A stretch of DNA of 64,000 bases from an uncultured Prevotellaceae bacterium (GCA_946534585.1 CAMNCV010000146.1:20328-84327), one strand, 5' to 3'; shown: positions 56,001 to 64,000, counted from the stretch's first letter. A program made the numbers and translations. The notes: generated from the letters alone by a model not told the origin.

Positions 56001-59000
56001 TACCTGCGGAGAGATGCTTATATTTGACGAGGCACCATTTACGCTGACGCTACAGTCACCATAAGAAGGGAATTCTGTGCCTGTCAGTGCAATAAGAGAG
56101 GTTGCGCTCTTGACCTTGTCAGAAGTAATCACAAGCGACGAAGGCTCTGCGACTACTGATATCTGAGCATTACTCGTTGAAACAGTGAATGTCTGCTCTG
56201 AGGCATGATAAACACCATTAGCCTCCTGTGAAGCAGTGACTGTCACCACTCCATTGTCAGTTACGGTTATCGTGCCGTCAGAAGAAACCGTTGCAACATT
56301 GGTATTACTTGAAGTCCATGTGATTGGGGCTTTGCTGAAGTTCACATAGTCATTACCTTCTTCCAAAGTATAGGTCTCTCCAGGTTTCACAACATAATTG
56401 CTGTTGTTTATCGTAAAGCCTGCCATGTCGCAGTCGATGTAATACACGTGAGAGCCAAAGCCACTATTCTGTATGCTTATCTCTGTTATGTCCTGTCCCA
56501 TTGTTGCAGCAGCAGGCACTTCAAAGGTACATTCGGTCAAGGTTGTAGGCATCTCTGTTCCTATAAGCTGCCAATTACCTTGCGCATCCTTGTACTTGAC
56601 TATGACACCACGACCGTCAGAGAGTTGGTGTGACTCCACACCTATCTTTATCGTAGAGCCCGCCTTCACCGCTGGTATATACATATAGGTATCGTCGCCT
56701 GCCAGCCATATATACTGGTTACCGCTGTAGGACGAGAGTGCTGTGCCGAGGTCGTAAGCCAAAGCCAACTTGTCAAATCCTGTTGCTACGGTAAAGCGAA
56801 TAGGATAGGTCTCTGCTATGTTCACGCCGTTGGCGGTGAGGTACTCATAGTTGTATGAGGCAGTGTTGGCTGTGAAGTATGCACCTGAAGTAATTCCCGT
56901 GCCATCGTTTTTCTCATCAAGCGTCCAGCGGTTGTCTGCCGCGAGGTTTGCCTTAGTATCACTGCTCCAGTCTGTGAAGTCAAAGGTATGGGCTGAGAGT
57001 TTCAGCGTCGTAATAGTAGAGGTGATGCTACCATAGCTGTTGGTTGCCACAAGGTAGTAATATACTCCCTCGGCTGGTTCTGAAATCGTATAAGCCGGAG
57101 AGTTAGCTCCTGCTATAGCCGTAGCGCCATCAGTCGAAGCCTCCGTATTGCTATACCACTGATATGATGTCGCACCGCTAACTCCGACATTCAGTGTTTT
57201 GCTTACTCCCGTGCGAGCATTATACCGTGAAGCGAGGTCTGACGTTATCTCAGGTATAGGCAAACGCGGATACGTCAGCGTAAGGCCACTGTAGTAGCCG
57301 CCACCACCGACGGTAATGGTAACCTCGGAAGCACGACCCACGTAGGTATATACAAGCGAAGAACCATACAATGTCATTGAGGTGTTGATACTGCCATCGC
57401 TGATGGTTGCTGAAGGATTACTATATCCATCAGTAAGTTCTATTGTCATACCGCTGACAGCACGGAATGTGAACTTGGTGCCGTCATTAACCTGTGCGAG
57501 ATTATCCGAACGACTAGAGTTATTGAACTTACCACCATTGGTATTGACGATGAGCGGCATGTCCTGTGTCTCGCCCTCTACATCTGACTGTGTGACGAGA
57601 TACTGGTCACCTGAGTTCTCCCAAGCTACTTTCGGCGCACCGTTTTTGGGGCCGAACTCCCATCTTACGGCAGTGTTCTTCGTCAGTGCATTGAGGCTTT
57701 TTGTGTTGGCGGTGAAAACAGGAGTAAACTCCACATCTTCCGTAACAGTATAGCTGGCACCGAGCGCATAGGTATCAGTGCCGTCATTCCAACCACTGAG
57801 GGTATAGCCCTCCTTATAAGCCAAGCGGTTCGGAGAGTAAGGCAGGGTGACAGTGGTATTCTTCTCCACTTCGCTTCCAGAAGGGAGCACGCCCTTTACT
57901 TCTGCATCGTCGGTAGAGAAGGAGTAAATGGCTGTAGAAGCCACGTTGACAGTTATGGTCTTACTCAAGGCTGCCATACCATCATGGGCTGCCAACGTAA
58001 TAGTGATGGTGGCACTGCCATTACCTACTGTGGTGATAACGCCGGAAGCACTTACGGTTGCCACACTCTCATCAGAGCTGACGAATGTAAGTGCGGCTGT
58101 GCTCGTGGTGCTGTAATCTACACCTGAGGTCAGAGCATAAGTCACTCCATTCTCAGTGAAGCGCAGATTATCTTTAAGGAGCGTGAAGTCGTTGTATTCA
58201 CAATCCACATAATATACATGGGAGCCTTTTACCGCACACTGTACTCTGACATCTGTATAATCACTGCCCAATGATGATGCCGAAGGTACGACAAATGCAT
58301 GGTCAGCAAACTCACCCGTAGTGAAGGTCTCGTAAGTGTCATCACTAAAGGTGACGGTCACACCACGAGCTTCCTCTATCTTGTGTGACTCAACGCCCAT
58401 ATATATTGTTGAGCCTGCCCTGACATTAGGAATGGTGAAATATGTATTAGTATTCAGCAGCCAAAGATACTGCGAAGACGCATACGTACCGAGCTTAGTT
58501 GACGGAAGATTATAAATCAGGCCTATGCCATGAGCACCGCCATTGAACGAAAGCGGATATGTCTCACGTACATTGGCGCTGCCGGCAGTAAGCACCGTGC
58601 CGTTCCAAGTCACGTCATTATAGTAGCCCTTGTCGCCGTCATTACCCGCCTTAGTCATATCTGCGCTCTCATGGGTTGACCATATCTGGGTATCTGACGC
58701 GCAACTGCCGAGTGTAGTTGATGACCAAGAAGTAAAGTCGAAGGTGTGTCCGCCTACACTGACACAAGTTATCACCGACTGTGTTTCACCAGCATTATTG
58801 ATGGCCTTGACATAATAGTATGAGCCATCGACTGGCGAAGCTATAGTGTATGACGATGAGTTGGCACTTTCTATAGCTACGGGATTGGTGCCATTGGCAT
58901 CATCGCAGGTGTACCACTGGTATGATATGACATTGGAGGCTGCAATGCTGAGGGTCTTAGCTCGTCCGCTTACCGCCGTGCTTGCAGTACTGAGGTCTGT

Positions 59001-59858
59001 GGTGATGTCTGGAGGGGAAGCCTCTACTGTCACTGTGCAGACGTCAGAGGTGACTGTTCCCTCACTGTTTGTCACTACGCAATAGTAATACTCCGTACCA
59101 TCAGTAGTCGGGATATACGTATATGTAGAGTCGGTAGCTCCGCTGATAAGAGTGCCTCCACTATTTGATGCTATAGTATTGCTGTACCACTGCAAACTGG
59201 TAAACGACGGAACGGAGAAGATATCAGCCGCAACAGATGTGCTTCTATTCACTTTTGTATTAACGGATGATGGCACAGACACTGTGGGTATAGATGCAGT
59301 GGCATAGTTCACAGTAACAGTCATGTTTACTTGCTGCGCTGCTACATTGTCAAACTTGAAAGCTATAGACGAGGCAGCTACAAATCCCGTAATTTCTATT
59401 GTCACCGCATCGCCATTTTTATCATTCAGGCTATATGTTGTATTTCCCAACACATTTGTGGAGCTTCCATCAACATACACTCCGACCAACTGCGTAGCGT
59501 TCGCTGAATTACTGACGGCATCAAGCGTAACCGATGTGACATAGTAACCACTGTTTACAAGCATGTAGAAACCCGTGCCGCTATCTACACCATAACTTGC
59601 CAACGACTGGTTCGTACGCATCTTGATGTTCTTTGAGGCATTGCCGCCACCCGCGACACAGGTACCTGGGACCATACATGATGTTCCGCTGACATCAACA
59701 TCTTTGTCTGATGCTCTCCCCAGCGTTTCCGATTCAGCCAACGCATCTATGCTCCCCACAAACATGGAAAGCATGGTCACTATGGCAACAGTCATAATGC
59801 GAGAGAGACGCTGAAGCTTTGCGCCACAACTCTCATGAGTATATCTTGTCATATTCAT
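50085..59858 (-). CDS. Giant multidomain secreted pectinesterase (CE8) with Ig-like domains and T9SS-type end
   Basis: A 3257-residue protein. A signal peptide ends at about residue 41 (IVTMLSMFVGSIDALA). Then come Ig-like domains (LQWYSNTIASNSGGTLISGA near 220), a module beginning HTFDFTSWSS, a Big_2-like domain (VTFVSSDESVATVSASGVITT), and a second copy of Ig + HTFDFTDWSS module + Big_2 from about 870. These are followed by InlB/Flg_new-like repeats (GYTLSGWNDG, GYGFTGWSTD), a chitobiase-type Ig domain (FYYTLDGTEPDE), an SbsA-like Ig domain, and a pectinesterase domain at about 2545-2870. Hallmark residues are kept: Gln2714 (GGQSVAVYD), Gln2736-Asp2737 (GYQDTY), Asp2772 (GTVDFICG), Arg2851 and Trp2853 (GRTWQG). 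An FnIII-like domain and a short T9SS-like tail (VFDLSGKPVDPDQMRKGMIYIIGGQKQLYE) end it. It should de-esterify pectin at the cell surface. Confidence 0.87.
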   Translation of the reverse strand: MNMTRYTHESCGAKLQRLSRIMTVAIVTMLSMFVGSIDALAESETLGRASDKDVDVSGTSCMVPGTCVAGGGNASKNIKMRTNQSLASYGVDSGTGFYMLVNSGYYVTSVTLDAVSNSANATQLVGVYVDGSSTNVLGNTTYSLNDKNGDAVTIEITGFVAASSIAFKFDNVAAQQVNMTVTVNYATASIPTVSVPSSVNTKVNRSTSVAADIFSVPSFTSLQWYSNTIASNSGGTLISGATDSTYTYIPTTDGTEYYYCVVTNSEGTVTSDVCTVTVEASPPDITTDLSTASTAVSGRAKTLSIAASNVISYQWYTCDDANGTNPVAIESANSSSYTIASPVDGSYYYVKAINNAGETQSVITCVSVGGHTFDFTSWSSTTLGSCASDTQIWSTHESADMTKAGNDGDKGYYNDVTWNGTVLTAGSANVRETYPLSFNGGAHGIGLIYNLPSTKLGTYASSQYLWLLNTNTYFTIPNVRAGSTIYMGVESHKIEEARGVTVTFSDDTYETFTTGEFADHAFVVPSASSLGSDYTDVRVQCAVKGSHVYYVDCEYNDFTLLKDNLRFTENGVTYALTSGVDYSTTSTAALTFVSSDESVATVSASGVITTVGNGSATITITLAAHDGMAALSKTITVNVASTAIYSFSTDDAEVKGVLPSGSEVEKNTTVTLPYSPNRLAYKEGYTLSGWNDGTDTYALGASYTVTEDVEFTPVFTANTKSLNALTKNTAVRWEFGPKNGAPKVAWENSGDQYLVTQSDVEGETQDMPLIVNTNGGKFNNSSRSDNLAQVNDGTKFTFRAVSGMTIELTDGYSNPSATISDGSINTSMTLYGSSLVYTYVGRASEVTITVGGGGYYSGLTLTYPRLPIPEITSDLASRYNARTGVSKTLNVGVSGATSYQWYSNTEASTDGATAIAGANSPAYTISEPAEGVYYYLVATNSYGSITSTITTLKLSAHTFDFTDWSSDTKANLAADNRWTLDEKNDGTGITSGAYFTANTASYNYEYLTANGVNIAETYPIRFTVATGFDKLALAYDLGTALSSYSGNQYIWLAGDDTYMYIPAVKAGSTIKIGVESHQLSDGRGVIVKYKDAQGNWQLIGTEMPTTLTECTFEVPAAATMGQDITEISIQNSGFGSHVYYIDCDMAGFTINNSNYVVKPGETYTLEEGNDYVNFSKAPITWTSSNTNVATVSSDGTITVTDNGVVTVTASQEANGVYHASEQTFTVSTSNAQISVVAEPSSLVITSDKVKSATSLIALTGTEFPSYGDCSVSVNGASSNISISPQVFQIESDGTIAQQFTVTYTGTAVSAERTLTITFTAAEHTATISLPYGRTVAYTGTAVEPVDTYRKWDWNGASSDVLFTQKEGYMKLSDVEIPSGVSIPAGLTDAEGYYGGLQYLAGAGQYVVQGGGQCFQGNQMYFNNTVSGMLEVEFSNTGSSQRPYRYLNVNGVNTEFRSNSADKVTATVRVAAGGVLLQGRYADEEGEELTDSINFGPQYLRIYKITFTPDADAPEITLNNDKASFVLTNGSSDDKFYYTLDGTEPDEMTGLLYVPNLDGNGIDQGIHVSGNCVIKAVAANTQKTTSEVSEKQTHFKTYKLNAHSWPDTYGILEFSPVVQGNNYTAGTEVTMTAVAKPGYGFTGWSTDKTGENPVSSERTYTVTINSTSNVYYAHFEAGPQGTVVYDVMGARWYGSDGVEYTEKYADTWQTTKSLYEGLYNCSINSVEEYVKYAVTMGIPNYSVFPERIVATAINVPSNHTLHVPNYTLLYWEDKNTHRHYELGSSEFFASEGQTVTLIPVFKYNCEVDKIEKVTEDVTIHWDFRTGYGAQRMDNISGISDLSLVTKTEISGQGVRNDATGEVENQTENIDVALTIDTSTSGAIVENTDIDTWAYIKEGTKITIPSGYGAVVTLATYAPINDDASSLKGTRLNGMMPDNIYDENLKRNSDNAYLYYWTVTSTDITATLNIGDDYAYYQYIEVALPTAVRKTLYSSSNNTGMGTVALSTEGGQKTTDGGTAFINGTSVTINANRNKYYELMYWQEGNGTRIYPDGSYQKAGSNTRLHTDWNGTGSFSTGGTVTYSAVSDESITLQLNDYHTLQAVYGKKKSYYVNFSAGGQADGLPPYQQHVEWDEKFVMPEHNQHLYLEGYTLDYYTDIKGNHYDFGQEYLVNEANTVDGDLLLSPHFVANTVARGQVTEATTIEWPLGAARGATAIYYSSAAGLIVDQLNIGGTKIDLPLRIDGSKGSVTNTSPNSTTAESSCTANKNAVFTLPVSSNCVIELHSDNGAVKNVSIAGTTNYTTSSDGGKTVSVVYTGEKAMEEIDFGAATRMTYVKVTYNPIGGQPELTGVTIDGTSVTETQLTTLKTAKALENVEFEARYSGNSMPVLNISASNGGKGVITQATSSNPVAKILLQTAGGVTVATYSVSFRVTGTVAPEVTSITVDGKNAMDGSATEVGTKGVIAIALNHVAADATLAATTGLGQQLKAVVSNKTLRFTYWDLEYGKDYSLTIPAGTLKDTYGEAYNQDLVVAFSTRSSSASVSPRKFDFVVTHNQNFDCATQTAGRRIQIVEDDVIANLDSLNVPHGTLDEGLALANADGGSERFYIFVPDGEYCMKGAEKYNGTYKDNKDGVSAVVNNFYNGQTWIKRNNVSLVGQSQDGTLIYSDPYIYGISWTNTLGVSTAQKDCYFQDFTVENRYSDFQVERGDANPGGQSVAVYDRGIHSIWKNVTMKGYQDTYASASNTSSTQGTSPGFFHTYCYYENCQVWGTVDFICGSGESWWENPVLVLRKRATGNNIVASSHQSALTTVNYVGADKTFDEKWGFVFNKAVIKCESVAAHNAQNGNYTIGRTWQGSPSQTFLYATYQSMPQSVGYGVMSKNLLCRMHEYGSMNADSTVADLTGRTLRNATPAAGSDDCILTAEQAAEYTLHNVLGGDEAYDPTVYTEQVSMAGIQPENSTNSDGSTIITWTAKQKALCYFIFRIDEETGDTLFYTMATYNHINPGEEQAGRRFVIRAANERGGLGDASEIVTYEPLGTYAVEVKQVGPEPGKGWSTVCLPENATFSDVDGLTVYAAVALNGSTLGLKKITGATGLRGKRGYILYATPGTYYFRGTYNTVRPVIQGDSEEKYSLLDGNSENHAVTVGTLNVYTLAYKPAINPGVGFYKFVGSSIPARKAYLQTSTLEAAGITLGAKGLQFTEIVDEEEFYEDATTVSGVKEDTDDVDAVFDLSGKPVDPDQMRKGMIYIIGGQKQLYE

Positions 59859-59980
59859 ATCGTATGTTTTAATATCGTTATGTTGATTTAGTTGATTTAG
59901 TTCTGTATTTTTTCATAATTCTAATCTACGAAACAAAAGTTTTAATAGATGCAATAATATAGACACTACTTTTCAAGATA

Positions 59981-59988
59981 CAAAATTA
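59981..59988 (-). promoter_or_regulatory. Possible -7 box (TAATTTTG) of the pectinesterase gene
   Basis: Minus-strand TAATTTTG, about 125 bases before the ATG; no matching -33 box. The surrounding 59859-60067 is AT-rich and shows nothing else. Confidence 0.3.
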
Positions 59989-60067
59989 CAAAACAAACCC
60001 CATTAAATGGAATAAAAATATACCAAATAAGTGGAATTTTGTTTTATTTAACACTTTTTACATACGA

Positions 60068-60113
60068 AATGCCCTCAGAAGTGGCAAATATAATCTGCAC
60101 TTCTGAGGGCATT
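60068..60113 (-). terminator. Strong stem-loop after the pectinesterase-like paralogue
   Basis: A perfect 16-bp stem AATGCCCTCAGAAGTG (60068-60083) with CACTTCTGAGGGCATT (60098-60113). There is no T tract on the minus strand, so termination is likely but not canonical. Confidence 0.6.
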
Positions 60114-60128
60114 ATCAATGTATTGCGT

Positions 60129-60218
60129 GAATCTATTATTCAAAGAGAATCATACATTCATCGTGAACCTATCATTCAAAGAATATCATCTGCTCATAGC
60201 GAGTCATTTTACTCATCA
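60129..60218. repeat. Degenerate 18-bp periodic repeat at the 3' end of the paralogue
   Basis: Units such as GAATCTATTATTCAAAGA, GAATCATACATTCATCGT and GAACCTATCATTCAAAGA follow one another with a period of 18 bases, running into the stop codon of the gene. Units one and three agree at 16 of 18 positions; the others are weak. Confidence 0.5.
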
Positions 60219-63200
60219 TACATGACTTTCTTCCCGCCGATGATGTAAATCATACCCTTACGCATCTGGTCTGGGTCAACAGGTTTGCCAGAGAGGTCAT
60301 AGACGGTGGCATCGTCATCCGTATCTTCTTTGACACCGCTGACTGCAGTAGGATCTTCATAGAACTCCTCTTCTTCTTCGCCAAAGAATGAGAACTGCAA
60401 TCCCTTAGCACCAAGATGTATGCCGGCAGCCTCAAGAGTTGAGGTCTGCAGGTAAGCCTTGCGGGCAGGTATGCGGCTACCTACGAACTTGTAGAAGCCT
60501 ACCCCAGTGCTGTCGATAGAGCGCTTGTATGCCAGCGTGTAGATATTGAGTGTACCTACTGTGACATCGTGATCCTCAGGGTTACCGTCAAGCAGTGAAT
60601 ACTTACCATTAGTTCCTGCTACCTGCTTCACAGCTTTATAGGTACCATGGAAATAGTATGTACCTGGAGTAGCATAGATAATATATCCACGACAAGCCTT
60701 CAGTCCATCATCGCCACTTACCTGCTTTAATCTGAGAGTATTATTGTTTTCTATCCTCAAAGCAGTATAGACTGTAATATCTTTGTTATCATCTTTGTTA
60801 TCGCTGAATGTTACATCCTTTGGCAGACAGACTGTGCTCCAGCCCTTTTCAGGATCAGGACCTACCTGCTTCACCTCAACAGCGTAAGTCTCAAGAGGCT
60901 CATAGGTTACTATTTCAGAAGCGTCACCCAATCCTCCGCGCTCATTGGCAGCACGAATGACAAACCTGCGACCAGCCTGTTTCTCGCCAGGATTTATATG
61001 GTTATAAGTAGCCATTGTATAGAATACTGTATCGCCAGTTTCTTCGTCAATACGGAAGATGAAGTAGCAGAGAGCGTTCTTTTTCTCGGTCCATGTGATG
61101 ATGGTATTTCCATTATCATCAGTGTTATTCTTCGGCTCAACTCCAGCCATAGACACCTGCTCCGTATAAACCGTTGGGTCGTAAGCGTTGTCACCTCCAA
61201 GCACATTGTGCCGAGTGTACTGAGCAGCCTCTTCAGAAGTCAGGATACAATCGTCAGAACCTGCAGCAGATGTCAATGCTTTCAGAGAACGAGAACTCAA
61301 GTCAAGCAACGTTCCATCTGCTCCCTTGGAACCATACTCATGCATGCGCAATACTTCACCAGTACCCTGATAATTATCCCAACCTTCTGGCTTAGGAAGA
61401 ACTTCCATCGTCGTATACAGATAGGTCATTGCAGGACTGTTACGAACCTTACTACCAAGACCGTACCAGTTATTGCATTTATCATACGCCCTTGTGTTTT
61501 CTGCCTTTATAGTACCATTATTCAACACGAATCCCCAAGGTGTGGTACTTGCATGCATGAGAAGACCGATACAAGGGCTGCTGACATAACGCATCACCAC
61601 GGTCGGATTTTCCCACCAACACTGGCCTGATCCATACATAAAGTATCTTGTTCCCCACAATGCACAGTCTTCATAATATCCATTATTATTAGCATTAGAA
61701 GAGTAGTACGTAGCTTCGTGAGCCTTCATCGTAACTTGCTTTGCAATGGTGTGAATACCATTATCATAGAAAGCACCTGCACCACCGCCATTCTTATTTA
61801 TATAAGCCTTAGGACTACCAGTCATAAAGTCACAGAAACGGTCTTCAATGGTCAAATCCTGGAAATAAGTGTCAGTGACATTATCCTTTATATACATCGT
61901 AGCATTATTATCATATCCTAATACATACGGATCATTATATATAATAGTTCCTGTCTGACTCTGACCGACAACAGAGATATTGTTAGCCTCAAGCATAGTA
62001 CGTCCTGTGTAGTATTTACCACCATTGTCATAGTCTGACATACTCAATGATATAACTCCTGCACTTGTACCGTTCTTTCCGTATACAGCGGTAGTATTTT
62101 TTTCATCCAATTTCGTTGTAGGTATCTTAGTGAACGAGCCTGCAGAATTACCACGCATAGAGTATTCGCCATTTGGTACGAAGATGCGGAAGCGAGAAGC
62201 GCCACCATTAGCATTTGCGAGGTCAGTACCCTCTTCAAGCGTACCGTGATGTATATGGAGAGAGTCGAGGTTTGCAATAACATCCTCCGGAACCACAAGC
62301 ACGGTATCACTGGCTGTCTGTGTCTCGCTATTCCATACAAACCTCTTGGTAACGACGAAGTCAAAATACTTCGGTTCAACAGAGGCTACAGCCTCAGTAG
62401 TGAATGTAACCTTGATGTCAGAAGCATATTTTACTCCATATACATCAGTAAAGGTGTTTGCTGGAATAGTAAGCGTATATGGCTTATTGTTGCTCAGTCG
62501 CCAGTATGAGAGCGTAATGGTACGCCCTGACACACGAGAAGTGAGCGTCTGTCCGAGTTCAGAAGACTCCACATCCGTTGCTTTCATAGCATGGTCGAAC
62601 GTGAGCGTAACCGTACCCGTCACTGCCTGCTTACCTTCTACAGTGCCTCCTGCTACCTCCGTTGCATTTACTTTTGTAGTGGTCAGCGTTGGTGCTGTCT
62701 TACCTGTCAGGTTGAACAGAATGGTATATGTAGCCTTAACCACACCAGCACTATTCTTCAGCAGTATCAAAGCCTCAGGATTAGCAGCCGTAGCAGCGGT
62801 CACTACAACAGTGCCATTGTCTGCCGTAGCAGTGACTTCTGGCATCGCGTCATTAGCACTATATACAGAAGAAGCAGCATAGTCATAAGACAGTTCAAGC
62901 TCATTCTTAAGCGTAGTCAACTCATCTGCACTAATCGATGTCGTTCCAATCTTCACACCAGAAAGGACTGCATTATCAGCAAGCGGCTTATACGTCACTG
63001 ATACGTTCTGTATCTTTGCGGCCTTCTTAAACACTATATTTTGCGTAGAAGCATCGCCTGTATAAGGTGTACTGATATTGTTACCAATCAATGTCGTAGC
63101 ACCTGCTATATCTACATCACCAGCTATGAAGTCAACGCCCGCAATATTCTGCACCGCTATCACGCAATTACTTGTAGTAGGAACAGATAATGTAGCATCA

Positions 63201-64000
63201 GCACTCACGGCACACTCACCATTTGTGGTAACCACGCTGGCTTTATTTACTTTGGCTATATCCAGTTTCACATCAATAGTATTGTTCTTATCCAGTGCTA
63301 CCTGTGTCACGACAATACCAGCAGCAGAGGTATAGTTGACTGTTGGCAATGATGCAAGCTTCCATGTAGCAGTAACTCCTTCGGAAGCCTGAACCTCGGT
63401 AAGTGCCATTTCATTGACAGTGAATACTGGTATGAGGGTCATATCACGCGTAAGAGGATATGAGTGTCCGAACTCATAATGCACGTCAGGCACATCAATC
63501 TCAGTGTAGTACTTCAGAGTGTGACCGGCATAATACAAGTTGTAGTTGTAATCTGGCAATACGAACCTTTCCGTTGCCTCCAGTTTCTGCTGAGGCAGGA
63601 TTGCGCCTTCAGTTGTAATATTGTCTGGAATACGGAAACTTACCGTATATGAAGTCTTTTCCTTGAATACAGCCTGAAGCTTGAACGACTTACCGATAAT
63701 GAATGACAAGGTATAGCAAGAGTCTTCCTCATTTGTCACTGTCTTATATTCGATTCCGGCAAGTGTCACACCGTTGCCAAAGTCAGAAACAGTCTCGCTA
63801 CCAACACGCTGATACTTTCCGTTAGGATAAATCTTGTTGCCAGAGCCGTCAATCCAATAATCCAGTTCATTGTATCTCTTACGCTTAGCAGTAAGCATTA
63901 CAGTAACACCGTTATCGAACGAATATCCCAGTTCTTTCTTCTCGGCATTCTTATCGTCGGTGACAGTACCCATGTTTACATTGTTAGAAGAGTAATCAAG
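60209..64000 (-). CDS. Pectinesterase-like secreted paralogue lacking the active site (5' end outside window)
   Basis: The frame stays open to base 64000; the track start at 63973 is an internal Met, since the nine codons before it (LDYSSNNVN) match the paralogue context TLYSSSNNTG. The visible 1263 residues align along their whole length with the C-terminal part of the 3257-residue protein and are near-identical from RMHEYGS to the end. The pectinesterase-like domain is there (VIANLDSLHIHHGTLEEG to YLYTTMEVLP), but the six hallmark positions are changed: Gln to Gly (GGGAGAFYD), Gln-Asp to Glu-Ala (AHEATY), Asp to Tyr (GTRYFMYG), Arg and Trp to Ser and Val (GSKVRNS). It keeps the T9SS-like tail VYDLSGKPVDPDQMRKGMIYIIGGKKVMYDE. 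A binding or structural role is the likely reading. Confidence 0.85.
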   Translation of the reverse strand, partial: LDYSSNNVNMGTVTDDKNAEKKELGYSFDNGVTVMLTAKRKRYNELDYWIDGSGNKIYPNGKYQRVGSETVSDFGNGVTLAGIEYKTVTNEEDSCYTLSFIIGKSFKLQAVFKEKTSYTVSFRIPDNITTEGAILPQQKLEATERFVLPDYNYNLYYAGHTLKYYTEIDVPDVHYEFGHSYPLTRDMTLIPVFTVNEMALTEVQASEGVTATWKLASLPTVNYTSAAGIVVTQVALDKNNTIDVKLDIAKVNKASVVTTNGECAVSADATLSVPTTSNCVIAVQNIAGVDFIAGDVDIAGATTLIGNNISTPYTGDASTQNIVFKKAAKIQNVSVTYKPLADNAVLSGVKIGTTSISADELTTLKNELELSYDYAASSVYSANDAMPEVTATADNGTVVVTAATAANPEALILLKNSAGVVKATYTILFNLTGKTAPTLTTTKVNATEVAGGTVEGKQAVTGTVTLTFDHAMKATDVESSELGQTLTSRVSGRTITLSYWRLSNNKPYTLTIPANTFTDVYGVKYASDIKVTFTTEAVASVEPKYFDFVVTKRFVWNSETQTASDTVLVVPEDVIANLDSLHIHHGTLEEGTDLANANGGASRFRIFVPNGEYSMRGNSAGSFTKIPTTKLDEKNTTAVYGKNGTSAGVISLSMSDYDNGGKYYTGRTMLEANNISVVGQSQTGTIIYNDPYVLGYDNNATMYIKDNVTDTYFQDLTIEDRFCDFMTGSPKAYINKNGGGAGAFYDNGIHTIAKQVTMKAHEATYYSSNANNNGYYEDCALWGTRYFMYGSGQCWWENPTVVMRYVSSPCIGLLMHASTTPWGFVLNNGTIKAENTRAYDKCNNWYGLGSKVRNSPAMTYLYTTMEVLPKPEGWDNYQGTGEVLRMHEYGSKGADGTLLDLSSRSLKALTSAAGSDDCILTSEEAAQYTRHNVLGGDNAYDPTVYTEQVSMAGVEPKNNTDDNGNTIITWTEKKNALCYFIFRIDEETGDTVFYTMATYNHINPGEKQAGRRFVIRAANERGGLGDASEIVTYEPLETYAVEVKQVGPDPEKGWSTVCLPKDVTFSDNKDDNKDITVYTALRIENNNTLRLKQVSGDDGLKACRGYIIYATPGTYYFHGTYKAVKQVAGTNGKYSLLDGNPEDHDVTVGTLNIYTLAYKRSIDSTGVGFYKFVGSRIPARKAYLQTSTLEAAGIHLGAKGLQFSFFGEEEEEFYEDPTAVSGVKEDTDDDATVYDLSGKPVDPDQMRKGMIYIIGGKKVMYDE

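Noticed and set aside
1-64000. tRNA, rRNA genes, insertion sequences or prophage genes
   Set aside because: I looked for cloverleaf-like stretches, rRNA segments, transposase motifs and terminal repeats and found none.

Overview
The window reads as chromosome of a member of the Bacteroidota, most likely Prevotellaceae. The evidence is a SprA-type translocon of the type IX secretion system (T9SS), several secreted proteins ending in T9SS-style C-terminal sorting segments, a BtuG-like surface lipoprotein, and repeated use of the Bacteroidota promoter pattern TTTG-N19/20-TAnnTTTG. Gene families typical of gut polysaccharide users (GH43 arabinanase, CE8 pectinesterase) suggest a gut or rumen species. 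I could not run any database search, so family names rest on motifs read by eye.

Layout. 1-2.3 kb: a partial Sfp-type phosphopantetheinyl transferase and nadB. 2.3-10.7 kb: the very large sprA and ruvA. 10.8-12.6 kb: a secreted GH43 arabinanase. 12.9-14.5 kb: rsgA and frr, separated by a 7-bp repeat that forms an inverted array. 14.7-18.8 kb (plus strand): a substrate-binding lipoprotein, an overlapping FecCD permease, rnhB and a BtuG-like beta-propeller lipoprotein. This resembles a cobalamin uptake locus without its ATPase or TonB receptor. 19.0-20.4 kb: radA. 20.4-30.7 kb: envelope genes, namely a YbjQ-type protein, a GT11 fucosyltransferase, an AAA/DUF4143 ATPase with an unusual promoter, a phosphoglycerol-transferase-like sulfatase-fold membrane protein, a GT4 glycosyltransferase, LicD, GT2, an LpxL-like acyltransferase and an MsbA-like ABC exporter. 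30.8-64 kb: three giant minus-strand genes for secreted proteins: a 6293-residue beta-solenoid protein, a 3257-residue multidomain pectinesterase, and the 3' part of a paralogue of the second.

How they fit together. SprA is the outer-membrane pore through which T9SS clients leave the cell, and the arabinanase and the three giants look like clients. The pectinesterase and the arabinanase both act on pectin or its arabinan side chains. The MsbA-like exporter, acyltransferase, glycosyltransferases and LicD form an envelope-glycolipid set.

Most notable observations: (1) matching 110-bp arrays of a 22-bp repeat bracket the 18.9-kb giant gene; (2) the second pectinesterase-like paralogue has lost all six hallmark active-site residues that its neighbour keeps; (3) RNase HII carries an inserted loop of about 40 residues with a near-consensus sliding-clamp motif, QLGLF; (4) the promoter of the DUF4143 ATPase sits among three copies of TGGATAAAAAAGT, two of them in a perfect 18-bp palindrome; (5) two genes have -7 boxes so close to the ATG that their mRNAs should be leaderless.
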